From LH-M37 sp032251315 (GTDB taxonomy: Bacteria; Pseudomonadota; Gammaproteobacteria; SZUA-229): DNA of 6,873 nt. The notes under the pieces were generated by a model. That model had not been told where the DNA came from and did no database searches. It was given only the letters and a program-made list of their open reading frames with translations. The translations under genes were made by a program, and so were the position numbers. Shown here one piece after another: positions 5,264 through 6,873 of this stretch (position 1 is its first letter; the number at the start of each line of letters is the position of its first letter). The stretch covers positions 1 through 6,873 of the forward strand of contig JAVVEE010000096.1 of the NCBI GenBank assembly GCA_032251315.1, given 5' to 3'.

Positions 5264-5695
5264 CTATTTTTGCGACACCTTAATCACCACTTCAGTCTCC
5301 ACCACATGAAACCCTTCCGGCAGACCGAGGGTACCGGTCTCATCTATATTGGCAGCGGCATCGACATCGCTCAGCTCGCCGGTATCCATATTATAAATGT
5401 GGTGATGGGGCCGGGTGTTGGTGTCATAGAAAATACGCTCGCGATCGACCAGCACTTCCCGAATCAGACCTTTGCGGGCAAACAGCGCCATGGTGTTGTA
5501 GACCGTCGCCCGTGAAACCGTATTACAGACTGCATTGACACTCTCCAGAATGTGCTCTGCCGACAGGTGCTGCTGTTTCTGGAAAAGAAAATGCGCAATT
5601 TCCAGCCGTTGCCGGGTAGGCGTGATATTGCGCTGCCTTAGCAGAGCAGTGACGGCATTGCGTTCCAGCGGGAAGTGTATATATTCTTGAGTCAT
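5264..5695 (-). CDS. Fur-family transcriptional regulator, Irr/PerR-like, lacking the zinc CxxC motifs
   Basis: From ATG 5695 the product has 143 residues with the Fur layout. A winged helix comes first (RNITPTRQRLEIAHFLFQ, 23-40; recognition helix SRATVYNTMALFARKGLI, 61-78) with the strand REVLVDRERIFYD. The dimer domain then opens with PHHHIYNMDTGEL (H97-H99) and has a further His in GFHVVE (H130). The only cysteine is C57, before the recognition helix, so the CxxC structural zinc site of Fur, Zur and PerR is absent. HHH followed by DTGEL resembles iron-responsive Irr-like proteins, where heme or iron sensing via histidines is known; iron sensing here is inferred. ATG 5713 would add six residues but has no ribosome site, while GAGG (5708-5711) lies 12 bases before 5695. 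A palindrome over its own promoter suggests autoregulation. Confidence 0.87.
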   Translation of the reverse strand: MTQEYIHFPLERNAVTALLRQRNITPTRQRLEIAHFLFQKQQHLSAEHILESVNAVCNTVSRATVYNTMALFARKGLIREVLVDRERIFYDTNTRPHHHIYNMDTGELSDVDAAANIDETGTLGLPEGFHVVETEVVIKVSQK

Positions 5696-5766
5696 TTTTT
5701 GATTATACCTCATTTTTTTTCAACATATAGCTCTGCACCAGTTATGAAAACGCTGATTGCCCTTTA

Positions 5767-5782
5767 TATGATAAAGATCATA
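5767..5782. promoter_or_regulatory. Palindrome over the -10 box: candidate Fur-family operator
   Basis: TATGATAAAGATCATA has perfect 6-bp arms around AAAG. It covers the -10 box of the regulator's own predicted promoter. Reading on as GATAAA-GATCAT-AATAAC gives three near copies of the GATAAT hexamer that makes up Fur-type boxes. The position is that of an autorepressor site. Binding by this regulator is inferred. Confidence 0.5.
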
Positions 5783-5796
5783 ATAACTTGCATCAA
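5768..5796 (-). promoter_or_regulatory. Candidate promoter of the Fur-like gene
   Basis: On the minus strand TTGATG (5791-5796) and TATCAT (5768-5773) are separated by exactly 17 bases, matching the consensus at 4/6 and 5/6. The predicted start near 5761 leaves a leader of roughly 50-65 bases before the regulator. It is the best-spaced promoter pair in this AT-rich gap. Confidence 0.55.
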
Positions 5797-6079
5797 AATG
5801 GGTAAAAAACCAGACTCATCATGGGTATAATCTACAGCCATTAGACCTACTATAAAATGCATCCTGTTTTTCACCCTGTATCAGCACTAAAAATAACAGC
5901 GGTCATTAAACGGCGACGACTAAAATCGTGTCAAATCATAACAGCATGTCATTCAAAAACTGCCGGCATCTGCTCAGTTACATTGCCCGACACGGTCAGG
6001 TGAAAAAGGCTCAGCACTACCAACGCAAGATTCTGGAGCCCATATCAACCCATTAGAAGATAAATTCGAGCGCCGCCAT

Positions 6080-6673
6080 TTGGCTGTTTTCCCGCTGAAT
6101 ACTGTGGTTTTTGTCGGCGCCACCCTGCGCCTGCAGATTTTCGAGCAGCGTTATCTGGAGCTGGTTAAAACCTGCATGAAAAATCAGCAGGGCTTTGTTA
6201 TCGCCCTGATTCGCGACGGCAGAGACGTTGAAGATACGCCTGAAATCTACCCTGTCGGCACCTACGTTGAGATCGTCGACTGGGACAGTCTGGATCATAA
6301 CCTGCTCGGTATCACCGTCCAGGGTCGCCAGCGCGTTCGCCTGCATAACACCGACGTCAATGACCAGCATTTAATGACTGCCGAAATAGAATTCCTCGAT
6401 AATCTCGAAGCTAAGCCCACTGACCTCATCGACGACAATCTGGTAAGCCTGCTACAGGCGCTGCACAAGCACGATTTTGTGGCCGCCAAATATCCCGAGA
6501 TTGATTACAGCTCCAGCATCGAAATCGCCTACAAACTGTGCGAATTATTGCCCGCCTCCAATCTGGAAAAACAGCAGTTACTCGAAACCGATCAGGCCGA
6601 CTTACTCTATGAACGGTTAAGAGTCATCATTAACCAGCTCGAAAACCTCTCATCCGCCGATGACTTTTTATAA
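6080..6673 (+). CDS. Lon N-terminal (substrate-binding/PUA-like) domain protein, COG2802 type
   Basis: The product is a stand-alone version of the N-terminal substrate-binding domain of Lon protease, without ATPase or protease domains. The signature is FPLNTVVFVGATLRLQIFEQ (4-23) then RYLELV, with GFVIALIRDG (38-47), YPVGTYVEIVDWD and LLGITVQGRQRVRL (75-88), followed by a helical C-terminal half. About 195 residues is normal for this family. Its role is not established; protein-quality-control or recognition functions are assumed from Lon. TTG 6080 is the first conventional start, but it falls right at the first beta strand and has only a weak GAG upstream. The frame is open back to 5942 with no ATG, GTG or TTG, and reads INPLEDKFERRH just before. 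ATC 6044 sits 5 bases after GGAG (6035-6038), so a non-standard start there is possible. Confidence 0.85.
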   Translation: MAVFPLNTVVFVGATLRLQIFEQRYLELVKTCMKNQQGFVIALIRDGRDVEDTPEIYPVGTYVEIVDWDSLDHNLLGITVQGRQRVRLHNTDVNDQHLMTAEIEFLDNLEAKPTDLIDDNLVSLLQALHKHDFVAAKYPEIDYSSSIEIAYKLCELLPASNLEKQQLLETDQADLLYERLRVIINQLENLSSADDFL

Positions 6674-6695
6674 TTGCGGTTTATGTGAGTATAAT
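6667..6695 (+). promoter_or_regulatory. Candidate promoter of the leader-djlA unit
   Basis: A perfect -10 box TATAAT (6690-6695) follows a weak -35, TTTATA (6667-6672), at 17 bases. The -35 overlaps the end of the Lon-domain gene. The predicted transcript would start near 6702, 10 bases before the AAAAGG ribosome site of the leader ORF. Confidence 0.45.
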
Positions 6696-6724
6696 CACGT
6701 ATTAATTCTCAAAAGGTAACATCA

Positions 6725-6766
6725 ATGTCTTTAGCGCAACACAACGATAGCAGGCCACAACACTAA
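6725..6766 (+). CDS. 13-residue leader peptide coupled to djlA
   Basis: ATG 6725 has a good ribosome site, AAAAGG (6711-6716), 8 bases upstream, better than that of djlA itself. The frame reads MSLAQHNDSRPQH and stops at TAA 6764-6766, sharing its last A with the djlA ATG (TAATG). This arrangement typically makes translation of the second gene depend on ribosomes finishing the first. The peptide shows no run of a single amino acid, so classical attenuation is not indicated. Translation is inferred from the signals; the ORF may only deliver ribosomes to djlA. Confidence 0.45.
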   Translation: MSLAQHNDSRPQH

Positions 6767-6873
6767 TGGCCTGGTGGGGAACAGTACTCGGCGGCACCCT
6801 GGGCTTCATGTTCGGCGGCCCGCTCGGGGCGATGCTGGGCGCAGTTCTGGGCGGTAATTTCGATCGCGGCCTG
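6766..6873 (+). CDS. djlA: Co-chaperone DjlA, N-terminal part (runs off the window)
   Basis: The first 36 codons read MAWWGTVLGGTLGFMFGGPL then GAMLGAVLGGNFDRGL. This glycine-rich membrane helix with a small start and an FDR end is the N-terminal anchor of DjlA, the type III inner-membrane DnaJ-like protein. The rest of DjlA, a TerB-like middle domain and a C-terminal J domain facing the cytoplasm to stimulate DnaK, would lie beyond 6873. The ATG has only a poor AGG nearby (6752-6754), so initiation probably depends on the overlapping leader ORF. The assignment rests on the anchor alone; another Gly-zipper membrane protein is the alternative. Confidence 0.7.
   Translation, partial: MAWWGTVLGGTLGFMFGGPLGAMLGAVLGGNFDRGL

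Larger units (their letters stand above)
5714..6079. other. Gene-poor divergent control region between the Fur-like and Lon-domain genes
   Basis: This AT-rich 366-base stretch holds the regulator's promoter and palindrome at its left end. Two unpaired -10-like boxes on the plus strand, TATAAT (5826-5831) and TATAAA (5851-5856), lack a convincing -35 but could serve the Lon-domain gene. A 36-codon ORF runs from ATG 5946 to TAG 6054-6056 without a ribosome site. A GGAG site at 6035-6038 precedes an in-frame ATC for the Lon-domain protein. I see no RNA gene or repeat array. Confidence 0.45.

Noticed and set aside
5702..5707. Perfect TATAAT on the minus strand just before the Fur-like start
   Set aside because: No -35 at a suitable distance, and transcription would begin at the start codon itself; the 5768-5796 pair is better placed.
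1..6873. CRISPR array, tRNA or rRNA genes, toxin-antitoxin pair or defence island
   Set aside because: I looked on both strands and found no regularly spaced repeats, no cloverleaf or ribosomal sequence, and no paired small ORFs of those types.

Overview
The window looks like chromosomal DNA of a gammaproteobacterium; I cannot name the genus. The protein set (YgiM-type SH3/anchor protein, DjlA start, MgtC/SapB protein, CARVGCMPSK-type dihydrolipoyl dehydrogenase, Irr-like Fur-family regulator, Lon-substrate-binding-domain protein) fits that class. GC content varies: the dehydrogenase and MgtC genes are GC-rich, while the SH3 gene and several intergenic stretches are AT-rich.

Layout. Positions 1-1124 are mobile-element debris. 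They hold the start of a tyrosine recombinase of the integron-integrase type (cut off near 229), a complete RAYT/IS200-like HUH transposase gene on the minus strand framed by 30-bp inverted repeats (230-259 and 947-976), and the C-terminal tail plus right end of an ISL3-like insertion sequence (976-1124). Positions 1137-2343 carry two minus-strand genes: a membrane-anchored periplasmic SH3/coiled-coil protein and a stand-alone thioredoxin. Positions 2456-3704 carry a plus-strand run of cupin, two-helix membrane protein and MgtC/SapB membrane protein. Positions 3726-5713 hold, on the minus strand, a dihydrolipoyl-dehydrogenase-like flavoprotein preceded by a Fur-family regulator with its own strong intrinsic terminator. 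Positions 6080-6873 hold, on the plus strand, a Lon-N-terminal-domain protein and the beginning of djlA, the latter preceded by a 13-codon leader ORF whose stop overlaps the djlA start.

How the genes relate. Most of the window is ordinary housekeeping or accessory content, and I see no large unknown system. Points worth a second look are mostly structural and regulatory. They include the symmetric ends of the RAYT unit and the hybrid junction it forms, a palindrome over the -10 box of the Fur-like gene, two mirror-image GTTAAC-centred sites between thioredoxin and cupin, an inverted repeat filling the spacer of the SH3 gene promoter, a hairpin in the dehydrogenase leader, the missing conventional start codon of the Lon-domain protein, and the djlA leader peptide.
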